The notes: generated by a model not told the origin, from the sequence alone. Shown: positions 16,135-22,885, counted from the stretch's first letter. The stretch is DNA of 32,384 nt from Parcubacteria group bacterium ADurb.Bin247 (GCA_002069755.1 MWBX01000012.1:1-32384); one strand, 5' to 3'. Translations and numbers: made by a program.

Positions 16135-17783
16135 TTCTTTTTCCAAAGCCAATTAATTTTCTCAAATCTGGTTCCCTCAAAAGATTTAAGCAAAGACCTT
16201 GTTATAACCAAAGCAGCAAACAAACTAACTAATATTCCAATAATCAATGTAAAAGCAAATCCTTGAACAAAACTAGTTCCGACAAAGAAAAGAATAAAAG
16301 CAACAATCAATGTTGTAAAGTTTCCATCTCTAATAGAAGGCCAAGCTCTTTCAAATCCAATATCAATACTATCTTTTAATGATTTTCCTAAATCCAACTC
16401 TTCTTTCATTCTAGAAAATACTAAAATATTAGCATCTACTGCCATACCAATTGAAAGAATAAATCCAGTTATACCCGATAATGTTAATGTAACTGGTAAT
16501 AATTTAAATATTGTCAATACAAATATGGTGTAGCAAATCAAACTAATAGCCGCTAATAATCCTGGTAATCGATAAAATGCAATAATAAACAAAACTATAG
16601 CTAAAAAGCCCCAAAAACCAGCTACCAAAGACTTTTCTAACGATTCCATACCCATAGTTGGTCCAACATTTTGATAATTTAAAAGCTCAATCGGAACTGG
16701 TAAAGCTCCACTTCTAAGACGAGTTACAATTTGTCTCACAGTATCTAAATCAGCTTCTCCAGTAATAACTGCCTTGCCTCCTGATATTTTCTCTTGAATT
16801 GTGGGAGCATAGAGATCATCATCTGTAATTTCACCATCTCCGTTTGTATCAATAATTGACATACCATCTAAAAATATTGCTAAAGGTTTGCCAACATTTC
16901 TCTCGGTAATTTTTTCAAATATTTCACCACCTTCGGAAGTAAAATCTAATTCAATAATAATATCTCTTGTGCTTTGGTCAAAGAAGTATCTAGCAGTTTT
17001 TAAATACTCTCCACTAAGCTCAGTTCGCTTCCACTCACTAATATATTCTTGTGGATAAGCCTTTTTAATTAAAATATGACTAGCTTTTATCTCTCCTTCT
17101 TCGTTTTCATCTTCATCTTTTCTAATAATATGATACCCAAAATCAGTCTCTACAACTGATTCGTAAATCTCACCAGCATTTAAACTAAATACAGCCTCGT
17201 CAAATTCTGAAACCATGTCTCCTTTTTTAAAGGAACCAAGAGATCCTCCTTCTTGAGCACTCAAAAAGTCATCGGAATATTCTTTAGCGGTCTCTTCAAA
17301 ATCAGCACCATCTAAGATCATCTGAAAAACTGATTCCGCTTTTTCTAAAGCTTCTTTATTCTTCTCTTCAATAATCTCTAATATCTCGGGCGTTATATCT
17401 TCTTCGGTGCTAAGCTCCTTAAATTCTAAAAAAGGAGTTTCGCCAATCATTTTAATTGCCTCTACTGGATCAACAACTCCAGCCAATTCTACTACTAAAC
17501 GATCTCCTCTTACTTGGACCAATGGTTCAGATACTCCGAAATAATTAACCCTTCTTTCAATTAAATCCCTAAGTCCATTCATTCTATTGTTATGCTCACT
17601 TTCATCAACATCGCTAAGATCGGCCTGATAAACCAATTGAGTTCCGCCTTGCAAATCAAGGCCCAATTTAAAATCAACCTTAGGAATATCAACAAAATTA
17701 CTGAATGGTGTTGGATAAACAAAAGCTCCTAAAGCCAGAGTTATTACAAATATGAGTACGACTGTTATTCTATAGTAATTCAT
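16131..17783 (-). CDS. secD: SecD with inserted parvulin domain and EF-hand-like loop
   Basis: 550 aa. SecD hallmarks: first helix (res 5-24), DFKLGLDLQGGTQLVYQADL (37-56), LDG and LRSGALPVPI in the P1 domain, and GMAVDANILVFSRMKEEL in the transmembrane core. Residues about 130-245 are an extra domain. DFEETAKEYS, GGSLGSFKKGDMVSEFDEAVFSL and VETDFGYHIIR are classic parvulin (PpiC) segments, but the strand ASHILIK that normally opens a parvulin comes after GYHII (234-240), a circularly permuted order. Residues 312-323 (DTNGDGEITDDD) form a canonical 12-residue EF-hand loop between LDGMSII and the APTIQEKI strand. It may combine translocation pulling with prolyl isomerisation outside the membrane. 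It has its own promoter and no SD. Confidence 0.93.
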   Translation of the reverse strand: MNYYRITVVLIFVITLALGAFVYPTPFSNFVDIPKVDFKLGLDLQGGTQLVYQADLSDVDESEHNNRMNGLRDLIERRVNYFGVSEPLVQVRGDRLVVELAGVVDPVEAIKMIGETPFLEFKELSTEEDITPEILEIIEEKNKEALEKAESVFQMILDGADFEETAKEYSDDFLSAQEGGSLGSFKKGDMVSEFDEAVFSLNAGEIYESVVETDFGYHIIRKDEDENEEGEIKASHILIKKAYPQEYISEWKRTELSGEYLKTARYFFDQSTRDIIIELDFTSEGGEIFEKITERNVGKPLAIFLDGMSIIDTNGDGEITDDDLYAPTIQEKISGGKAVITGEADLDTVRQIVTRLRSGALPVPIELLNYQNVGPTMGMESLEKSLVAGFWGFLAIVLFIIAFYRLPGLLAAISLICYTIFVLTIFKLLPVTLTLSGITGFILSIGMAVDANILVFSRMKEELDLGKSLKDSIDIGFERAWPSIRDGNFTTLIVAFILFFVGTSFVQGFAFTLIIGILVSLFAALVITRSLLKSFEGTRFEKINWLWKKK

Positions 17784-17799
17784 AATTAATTTATACCAT

Positions 17800-17828
17800 A
17801 TTCTATATTAAATTTGAATATTTGTCAA
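17800..17828 (-). promoter_or_regulatory. secD promoter
   Basis: Minus strand: perfect -35 TTGACA (17828..17823), 17-bp spacer, -10 TAGAAT (17805..17800, 5/6). The start is expected near 17793, only about 10 nt before the secD ATG, so the mRNA is nearly leaderless. It probably drives secD-secF and perhaps the following genes. Confidence 0.75.
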
Positions 17829-17834
17829 TTTTTT

Positions 17835-17948
17835 TTATGAGTAAATCACTTTATTTAAAAAGTGAATTAATACATAAATTCCGATTGCTATTAAAGCAAC
17901 AATCAGGATTATTTCAGCAATGTTGGCGTTTCTTTCTATTTCTTCCAT
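17835..17948 (-). CDS. 37-aa single-pass membrane microprotein
   Basis: ATG 17948 reads MEEIERNANIAE, then about 19 hydrophobic residues (IILIVALIAIGIYVLIHFL), then NKVIYS and TAA. The layout is an acidic N-terminus, one membrane helix and a short basic tail. A textbook Shine-Dalgarno GGAGG lies 9 nt before the ATG, notable because most genes in this window have none. The upstream leader holds a run of perfect hairpins. The frame is open further upstream to 18221 but would run through those hairpins. Position next to secD recalls yajC, but it is far too short and lacks YajC motifs. Alternatives are a type I toxin-like peptide or a Sec accessory microprotein. Function unknown. Confidence 0.6.
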   Translation of the reverse strand: MEEIERNANIAEIILIVALIAIGIYVLIHFLNKVIYS

Positions 17949-17957
17949 ATTTTGCCA

Positions 17958-17962
17958 CCTCC
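17958..17962 (-). promoter_or_regulatory. Strong Shine-Dalgarno that sets the microprotein start
   Basis: GGAGG on the minus strand (within TTTGGAGGTGGC), 9 nt upstream of ATG 17948. It supports translation starting there rather than at the far-upstream in-frame ATG at 18221. Confidence 0.7.
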
Positions 17963-17980
17963 AAAGAACTTTAATAAGTA

Positions 17981-18008
17981 GGAACTGAATTATCAGTTCC
18001 TTTTTTTT
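17981..18008 (+). terminator. Plus-strand intrinsic terminator
   Basis: Read on the plus strand, H6 (GGAACTGA-ATTA-TCAGTTCC) is followed directly by eight T residues, a textbook rho-independent terminator. No plus-strand protein gene of clear quality precedes it; only the antisense of the microprotein and the secD promoter region does. It would end any antisense transcript just upstream of the microprotein SD. Confidence 0.5.
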
Positions 18009-18108
18009 CACACTCATCTTTTTTTTGATGAGTGTCCCTATTCTTCTCTTCCTGCTTTCTGCAGGAAGAGCCCGCGTACCTATATGCCGTATAGCTACAC
18101 ATACGGTT

Positions 18109-18137
18109 ACTTTACTGCCTTTTAGTATAAATGTCAA
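18109..18137 (-). promoter_or_regulatory. Candidate promoter inside the hairpin region
   Basis: Minus strand: perfect TTGACA (18137..18132), 17-bp spacer, TAAAGT (18114..18109, 4/6). It lies just after H2 and just before H3, so H1 and H2 could be DNA-level operator palindromes and H3-H6 the transcribed leader. The predicted start near 18102 would fall inside the 5' arm of H3 and favour the alternative CTATA/TATAG hairpin. Confidence 0.45.
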
Positions 18138-18221
18138 TACCTTGTATGCGTCCAATACAAGATGAGCATAAATTTCATGCTCATCTTGCGAAAAATATAA
18201 CAATATCAATGAACGACTCAC

Positions 18222-18403
18222 ACATTGTTACTTAATTGATGATTAGAATTATCCAGGATAAAAAAGAAAGGTGTTGTCTTCTTTCATCTGAGAAGAGTAA
18301 ATTCGGGTCTAGACAAAAAATTGTTTAAAAACTTTAAACACGTACTTTAGAAATATTCTCGCTCACGGGTTTTGTTTTATACGCATTGCTGGATTAAAAA
18401 ATA
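18222..18403 (-). other. Non-coding stretch downstream of secA
   Basis: No convincing gene on either strand. Besides the weak secA terminator, a GAAAG/CTTTC pairing followed by T6 on the minus strand around 18264-18288 could act as a second weak terminator. Only very short frames are present on the plus strand (for example 29 codons from about 18239). Confidence 0.4.
18315..18340 (-). terminator. Likely secA terminator
   Basis: Minus strand TGTTTAAA-GTT-TTTAAACA (18340..18322), then A and TTTTTT. An 8-bp stem low in GC with a six-base U-run, about 64 nt beyond the secA stop. Confidence 0.5.
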
Positions 18404-20899
18404 CTACTTACCACAACACTGTTTGTATTTCTTAGGTCTTCCATCAGGATGTTTGGCTCCACAAGGACAAGGATCATTTCGCCCAACCTTATTAGACTTT
18501 CTTGGCACAACAACATTTGATTGTTGTCGCATTTCTGTTCTACCTTTTTCTATTGGACTAGGTGCAAAAGAAACCGATTTAACCTTAAATATTATTTCTA
18601 CAACTTCTTTTTCCCAAGTATTTATAAGATCCTGAAACATTTTACGGGCTTCATTTTTGTATTCAATCAAAGGATCCTTTTGACCATAAGCTCTAAGTCT
18701 AACCGAATCTCTTAGAGATTGAAGATTTTCTAAATGATCAACCCATAAGGAGTCTAACACTCTGAGACAAACAACCTTTTCTAAACTTCTCATATTCTCT
18801 AGGCCAATCTCTGTTTCTTTTTTAATATAATCATCTTCTGTATAGCCATAATTAGTAATCAAAGATAACATTGTTTCTTTAAGCGTTCCGTCTTTCTCTT
18901 TTTCAATAATATCTAGTCTTTTTTTATAAACAACTTCTCTTTGCTTATTGGAAACATCATCATAATCAAGTAAATGTTTTCTGGCATCAAAATGAAAGCC
19001 CTCTATTTTCCCCTGAGCCGATTCAATAATACCCGAAAGCATTTTCGTTTCAATTGGTTGATCTTCGGGCATATTGAGATATCCAGCCAAAGCTTCTATC
19101 TTTTCAGCTCCAAATATCCTTAAAAGATCATCTTCTAGAGACAAGAAGAATTGACTTGAGCCCGGATCTCCTTGTCTTCCTGCTCGACCTCGTAATTGAT
19201 CATCTATTCTTCTGGCTTCGTGTCTTTCTGTTCCAATAATATGTAATCCGCCAACATCAATAACTTTCTGAGGATCTTCTGGTGGATTACCTCCTAAAAC
19301 AATATCAACGCCCCTTCCCGCCATATTAGTAGCAACAGTTACCGCCTTAAACTTTCCTGCTTGAGCAATAATCTCAGCTTCTTTTTCATGATTCTTAGCG
19401 TTAAGTATACGATGAGGGATACCCTCTCTTTCTAAGAGCTTGCTCAATAATTCGTTCTTTTCAATTGATGTTGTTCCTATTAACAGTGGCTGACCTTTCT
19501 CGTGCCTTTCTTTTATTTCTCGAACAATAGCCTGATACTTACCAGATTTAGTTCGATAAACTAAGTCTGGCAAATCTTTTCTAATCATTGGCTTGTTAGT
19601 TGGAACAGCAATAACTTCTAGTTTGTAAACTTTATCAAACTCTTCGGCTGAAGTAAGAGCAGTTCCCGTCATTCCAGATAGCTTATCGTACATTCTAAAA
19701 TAGTTTTGAAATGTTATTGAAGCTAATGTTTTTGATTCGGGCTGAATCAAAACACCCTCTTTAGCTTCAATTGCTTGGTGAAGACCACCAGACCACCTTC
19801 GGCCAGGCATTTGCCTTCCAGTTGATTCGTCAATAATAATAACCTGATTATCTTTAACGATATAATGGTGATCTTTTTCAAAAAGAGGCCTTTTGGTTGT
19901 TGGATTTAATGCCTGAGCTCTTAGAGCTTGCTCTAAATGATGAAGATATTTAATTCCTTTTTCTTCATATATATTTTCTACACCTAATATCTTTTCTAAC
20001 TCAGCTACACCCTCTTCGGTTACAGTAACAGTTTTTTCTTTTTCAAATACTTCATAGTGTTTTCCGGGCTCAAGCTTAGGTACAATACGAGAAAAACTCC
20101 GATACATATCTGAACTCTCAGCGTCAGGTGCAGAAATAATTAATGGAGTTCTAGCTTCATCAATTAAAATGGAATCAACTTCATCAATTATGGCATAATT
20201 AAATTCTCTTTGTACTTTAGCTGATAGATCATAAACCATATTATCTTTAAGATAATCAAAACCAAACTCATTATTAGTTCCATATGTAATGTCGGCGCTA
20301 TAAGCTTCTTTTCTGGTAGATGGTCTTAAGTAATCCTCAACTACCTTAAAACCACCAAGCTCATCTCTTTTAAAATCTTCGGTACTTCCCTCGGCAGAAA
20401 AATCAGCATCATAAACAAAAGACTGCATATGATTAATACAAGCAGAAGACAAGCCAAGAAAATTATAAATTTGACCCATCCAAACCAAATCTCTTCTAGC
20501 TAAATAATCATTTACTGTTACTACATGAACTCCCTTTCCACTAAGAGCATTTAAATAGATTGGAAGAGTGGCAGCAAGAGTTTTACCTTCGCCTGTTTTC
20601 ATCTCAGCAATTTTGCCCTGATGAAGAACAATACCACCAATAACTTGTGAATCGTAATGTCTTTGACCTAAAACTCTTTTTGAAGCTTCTCTAACAACAG
20701 CAAAAACCTCAGGTAAAATGTTATCCAGTGTTTCACCAGAATTCAATCTATCTTTAAACTCTTGAGTTTTTAATTGAAAATCTTCGTCTTTTAAAGACGC
20801 TAAACTACTCTCTAGAGAATTAATTGCCTCAACTGTTGGTTGAAGTTTTTGAATATACTTTTCATTTGGATCGCCAAATATTTTATTTAAAAAAGACAT
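18404..20899 (-). CDS. secA: Preprotein translocase ATPase SecA
   Basis: 831 aa. DEAD-like motor that pushes unfolded preproteins through SecYEG. Motifs: Walker A in AEMKTGEGKTLAATLP, VTVNDYLARRD, the DEVD box in IIDEVDSILIDEARTPLI, a PTNKP segment, and GRAGRQGDPGSS in motor domain 2. The C-terminal SEC-C zinc motif is present as DPCPCGAKHPDGRPKKYKQCC. ATG 20899 (MSFLNKIFG) is chosen because a TATAAT box ends 6 nt upstream; an in-frame ATG 18 nt further up lies across the -10 box. It has its own promoter, likely leaderless, and the gene appears monocistronic. Confidence 0.97.
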   Translation of the reverse strand: MSFLNKIFGDPNEKYIQKLQPTVEAINSLESSLASLKDEDFQLKTQEFKDRLNSGETLDNILPEVFAVVREASKRVLGQRHYDSQVIGGIVLHQGKIAEMKTGEGKTLAATLPIYLNALSGKGVHVVTVNDYLARRDLVWMGQIYNFLGLSSACINHMQSFVYDADFSAEGSTEDFKRDELGGFKVVEDYLRPSTRKEAYSADITYGTNNEFGFDYLKDNMVYDLSAKVQREFNYAIIDEVDSILIDEARTPLIISAPDAESSDMYRSFSRIVPKLEPGKHYEVFEKEKTVTVTEEGVAELEKILGVENIYEEKGIKYLHHLEQALRAQALNPTTKRPLFEKDHHYIVKDNQVIIIDESTGRQMPGRRWSGGLHQAIEAKEGVLIQPESKTLASITFQNYFRMYDKLSGMTGTALTSAEEFDKVYKLEVIAVPTNKPMIRKDLPDLVYRTKSGKYQAIVREIKERHEKGQPLLIGTTSIEKNELLSKLLEREGIPHRILNAKNHEKEAEIIAQAGKFKAVTVATNMAGRGVDIVLGGNPPEDPQKVIDVGGLHIIGTERHEARRIDDQLRGRAGRQGDPGSSQFFLSLEDDLLRIFGAEKIEALAGYLNMPEDQPIETKMLSGIIESAQGKIEGFHFDARKHLLDYDDVSNKQREVVYKKRLDIIEKEKDGTLKETMLSLITNYGYTEDDYIKKETEIGLENMRSLEKVVCLRVLDSLWVDHLENLQSLRDSVRLRAYGQKDPLIEYKNEARKMFQDLINTWEKEVVEIIFKVKSVSFAPSPIEKGRTEMRQQSNVVVPRKSNKVGRNDPCPCGAKHPDGRPKKYKQCCGK

Positions 20900-20905
20900 G
20901 CCGAG

Positions 20906-20934
20906 ATTATAGCACAAAAGAGGCTAAACAACAA
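20906..20934 (-). promoter_or_regulatory. secA promoter (leaderless)
   Basis: Minus strand: TTGTTG (20934..20929), 17-bp spacer, perfect extended -10 TGC-TATAAT (hexamer 20911..20906). Only CTCGGC separates it from ATG 20899, so the expected start is the A of the ATG. Confidence 0.75.
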
Positions 20935-20960
20935 ACTTTGTATTAAATCGTGCAAAATCT

Positions 20961-20989
20961 AAAAAAAAGATTATTAACTAAATCATCTT
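20961..20989 (-). terminator. Likely speDE terminator
   Basis: Minus strand AAGATGATT-TAGTT-AATAATCTT with one G-A mismatch, followed by a T-run of about eight, 11 nt after the speE stop. Confidence 0.5.
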
Positions 20990-20999
20990 ACATTTAACG

Positions 21000-21836
21000 C
21001 TATAATTCACTTGTTGGCATAGCGCTAGAAACAAAATGAATTTTTGGAGAATAGTATTTTAAATTAATCTTTGATTTTTTAATACTTATTTTATCAAGGT
21101 TAATTTTCTTAGATCCAAAAGAGAAAGCATATTCACTAAAAGGAAAACATTCAATAAATGCTCTGTGTGTTTTAAAATAATTAAATGTTTTAGACAAATC
21201 TCTCCTTACTTTCTTTGAAAAAGGTTCATTTAGAGAACCACTTTGAAAACCACTAACACCATCGTCTTTTAGGGCATTTGAAACATCTTGATAAAACTTT
21301 TTGTTCCAACAAAATTTAGCTACTGGAGTTGGATCTGTTAAGTCTACAATAATAATATCAAAATGTTTTTTATATTGCTTGATAAATGATAATACATCTT
21401 CATTAAAAACTTTGACTCTTTTATCACTAAAAGCACCTTGAATTTGTTTAGCAAAATATTTTTTAGATACCTGAATAACTTCTTTATCAATATCTACCAA
21501 AACAACTTCATCAACTCTATGTTTTAAAACCTCTCTTAGCGCCATTCCATCTCCCCCACCAATAATTAATACTTTCTTAGGATTTGGATGATAAAACATA
21601 GCTGGATGAACTAACATCTCATGATAGACAAATTCATTTTTAACTGACAACTGAACTATTCCGTCTAAAACAAGAACTCTGCCAAAATCTTGTGTGTCAA
21701 AAACTTCAATCTTTTGAAATTTACTCTGACCCGAGAATAATTCTTTTTTAATTTCAAATCCCCAAGTTGAATAACTAGATTCTACATCTAAAAAATCTTC
21801 AAAAAACCATTTCTTGCCAAGAAAATTCTTTTTCAT
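21000..21836 (-). CDS. speE: Spermidine synthase (polyamine aminopropyltransferase)
   Basis: 278 aa, full family length. Transfers the aminopropyl group from decarboxylated SAM to putrescine or a related amine. Motifs: FGRVLVLDGIVQLSVKNEFVYHEMLVHPAM, the SAM-binding loop VLIIGGGDGMALREVLKH, the acidic VDIDKEVI, and the active-site DIIIVDLTDPTPVAKF (usually DS/TDP.GPA). The C-terminal 30 residues are Lys/Ile/Asn-rich and less conserved. A purine-rich AAGAGGGGGG lies 9 nt upstream of the ATG at the end of speD, a plausible SD. It starts 2 nt after the speD stop, so the pair is coupled. Confidence 0.93.
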   Translation of the reverse strand: MKKNFLGKKWFFEDFLDVESSYSTWGFEIKKELFSGQSKFQKIEVFDTQDFGRVLVLDGIVQLSVKNEFVYHEMLVHPAMFYHPNPKKVLIIGGGDGMALREVLKHRVDEVVLVDIDKEVIQVSKKYFAKQIQGAFSDKRVKVFNEDVLSFIKQYKKHFDIIIVDLTDPTPVAKFCWNKKFYQDVSNALKDDGVSGFQSGSLNEPFSKKVRRDLSKTFNYFKTHRAFIECFPFSEYAFSFGSKKINLDKISIKKSKINLKYYSPKIHFVSSAMPTSEL

Positions 21837-21837
21837 A

Positions 21838-22230
21838 TTATTCTACCCCCCTCTTAATTTCTAAAACTTGAACACTCTTAGGTTTTAAAATCTTTTTAAA
21901 ATGATTAAGTGCTTCATATGGCTCAGAGTATTCTCCACAAGTAAATATATCTAAAGCAAGATATTTCATCTCAGGCCAAGTATGAAAAGTAATATGGGAT
22001 TCAGCAAGCACAACAACCCCAGTCATTCCTTGGGGTAAAAACTTATGAACATATACTTTTAATGGCTTAACTTTAGCTAATACCGCTGCCTCTAATAATA
22101 TTTGCTCAAACTTTTTGGGGTCTTTAATATTTAGCACACCCCAAAACTCAGCAATAATATGAACTCCTGCACTTTGAGAGTTGTTTTTAGTCGGGATCCA
22201 TTTACAGGACCTCTTTGTTTTATTGACCAT
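21838..22230 (-). CDS. speD: S-adenosylmethionine decarboxylase proenzyme
   Basis: 130 aa from ATG 22230; an upstream in-frame TTG at 22236 is less likely. The class 1b bacterial SpeD motif is LAESHITFHTWPE: the Ser after Glu becomes the pyruvoyl cofactor upon self-cleavage, and the His residues assist. A later Cys in LDIFTCGEYSEP matches the catalytic acid. It makes decarboxylated SAM for the adjacent speE. About 22 residues precede the usual start of the fold (GVHIIAEFWG), rich in Lys and Ser. No putrescine-making enzyme is visible in this window, so the amine acceptor may be imported or made elsewhere. Confidence 0.93.
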   Translation of the reverse strand: MVNKTKRSCKWIPTKNNSQSAGVHIIAEFWGVLNIKDPKKFEQILLEAAVLAKVKPLKVYVHKFLPQGMTGVVVLAESHITFHTWPEMKYLALDIFTCGEYSEPYEALNHFKKILKPKSVQVLEIKRGVE

Positions 22231-22252
22231 AGTCAAATACTAGTTGCTTACC

Positions 22253-22285
22253 TTGCACAATGGGCTAATTTAGATCATTGCACAA
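22253..22285 (-). other. Hairpin / TTGTGCAA direct repeat before speD
   Basis: Minus strand TTGTGCAATG (22285..22276) pairs with CATTGTGCAA (22262..22253) over 10 positions with two G-U wobbles. On the plus strand those two positions are A-C mismatches, so the fold favours minus-strand RNA. The 8-mer TTGTGCAA also occurs twice as a direct repeat. The hairpin covers the end of the putative small ORF at 22275-22394 and lies about 23 nt before the speD start. Confidence 0.45.
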
Positions 22286-22394
22286 AGCCATCCTCGCTAC
22301 TAAAAAGTAACGGAACTTCTTCTACTCTACTAATATTTAGTAAAGCTAAAAAACAAAGAGTTAAAAAAAAGCAACCAGCGATTAATTTGTAAAT
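22275..22394 (-). CDS. Possible 39-aa membrane microprotein with ATT start
   Basis: A strong Shine-Dalgarno AGAGGAG (22410..22404) is followed after 9 nt by ATT, then YKLIAGCFFLTLCFLALLN, ISRVEEVPLLFSSEDGFVQ and TGA at 22277..22275. The product would have one membrane helix and an acidic tail. ATT is a rare initiation codon, as in infC; no ATG, GTG or TTG is in frame at a suitable distance. Alternatively the SD serves a TTG start a few bases earlier in another frame that stops after five codons, a minimal leader peptide. It lies in the speD leader, so a regulatory upstream ORF is conceivable. Confidence 0.35.
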   Translation of the reverse strand: MYKLIAGCFFLTLCFLALLNISRVEEVPLLFSSEDGFVQ

Positions 22395-22432
22395 AGCAAT
22401 AAGCTCCTCTTAACACGAAAACTTAATTTTGT

Positions 22433-22885
22433 CTAGCGTCCCTCTTCTCTCACCCTTTCCCCTTCATCTTTATGAGCTGCTGAATCAAAGTTTAAAAGCC
22501 TCTTAAATTTTCTTGCCGCTCTTTTCTTTAAACTATCAGGTTTTTCTTTAGTATTAACTAATTGTTTAATGGTAATATCTTTAACTTCATCTATCGCGCT
22601 ATATAAATCTCCGGAAATAGCTCGAGCAATAATATCATTATTTTTGCCTGGAATTGATATTATTACCTTACAAAAAAACAGTCCTTTTTTAGAACCAGTA
22701 GATTCTGTTCCAATTTCCCAAATTACTTCAATCCTATTTTTTCTAGATTCTATTGGATTTTCTTGGACATCTTCTTCATTTAAAAAACTAGTAAGCGGTC
22801 TCTCCAGAGAATTCATTTTTTTCTCTATATATAATTTAATTGCTTCAGTAACTTCAATGTTTGGTGACTTAATAATTGTATTCAT
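22433..22885 (-). CDS. hpf: Ribosome hibernation promoting factor (HPF/YfiA family)
   Basis: 150 aa. The HPF beta-alpha fold signature is visible: MNTIIKSPNIEVTEAIKLYIEKKMNSLERP at the start and FFCKVIISIPGKNNDIIARAISGDLYSAIDEVKDITIKQL before a basic tail. It binds the 30S decoding centre in stationary phase and blocks translation. It resembles short HPF with a Lys/Arg-rich linker but without the C-terminal dimerisation domain of long HPF. An AT-rich leader with an extended -10-like TGC-TAAAAT (22920..22912) lies upstream. There is no SD. Confidence 0.85.
   Translation of the reverse strand: MNTIIKSPNIEVTEAIKLYIEKKMNSLERPLTSFLNEEDVQENPIESRKNRIEVIWEIGTESTGSKKGLFFCKVIISIPGKNNDIIARAISGDLYSAIDEVKDITIKQLVNTKEKPDSLKKRAARKFKRLLNFDSAAHKDEGERVREEGR

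Larger units (their letters stand above)
17981..18188 (-). ncRNA. Hairpin-dense leader or structured RNA
   Basis: Six perfect stem-loops in about 208 nt, minus-strand sense from 5': H1 CAAGATGAGCAT/ATGCTCATCTTG (18188..18158, 12 bp, 7-nt loop); H2 CTTGTAT/ATACAAG (18161..18141, loop TGGACGC), which shares 4 nt with H1; H3 CCGTAT/ATACGG (18106..18087); H4 CTCTTCCTGC/GCAGGAAGAG (18070..18046, loop AGAAA); H5 ACACTCATC/GATGAGTGT (18035..18010, A8 loop); H6 GGAACTGA/TCAGTTCC (18000..17981, 4-nt loop). None has a U-run on this strand, so they are not minus-strand terminators. An alternative CTATA/TATAG hairpin (18094..18080) excludes H3. The SD and microprotein start follow H6. No known RNA family was recognised; tmRNA, SRP RNA and 6S hallmarks are absent. 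Confidence 0.55.

Noticed and set aside
17837-17974. 45-codon plus-strand frame antisense to the microprotein, ending just before the plus-strand terminator
   Set aside because: It has no SD and a shadow-like residue mix (Leu/Phe/Gln-rich antisense of a membrane helix). The terminator could serve an antisense RNA without any protein.
17835-18221. A continuous 128-codon minus-strand frame that ends with the microprotein
   Set aside because: Its first 90 codons run through perfect hairpins and a TTGACA promoter-like site and give an unnatural residue mix. The strong SD and ATG at 17948 mark the likely true start.
18222-18403. Search for tmRNA, SRP RNA or 6S RNA in the secA-secD gap
   Set aside because: No tRNA-like acceptor/T-arm, no tag-peptide frame, no SRP GGAAGCAGC core and no long bulged 6S hairpin were found.
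22159-22392. 77-codon plus-strand frame in the speD leader
   Set aside because: Opposite to speD and the SD-led minus-strand frame; no initiation signal; Lys/Ser-rich shadow.
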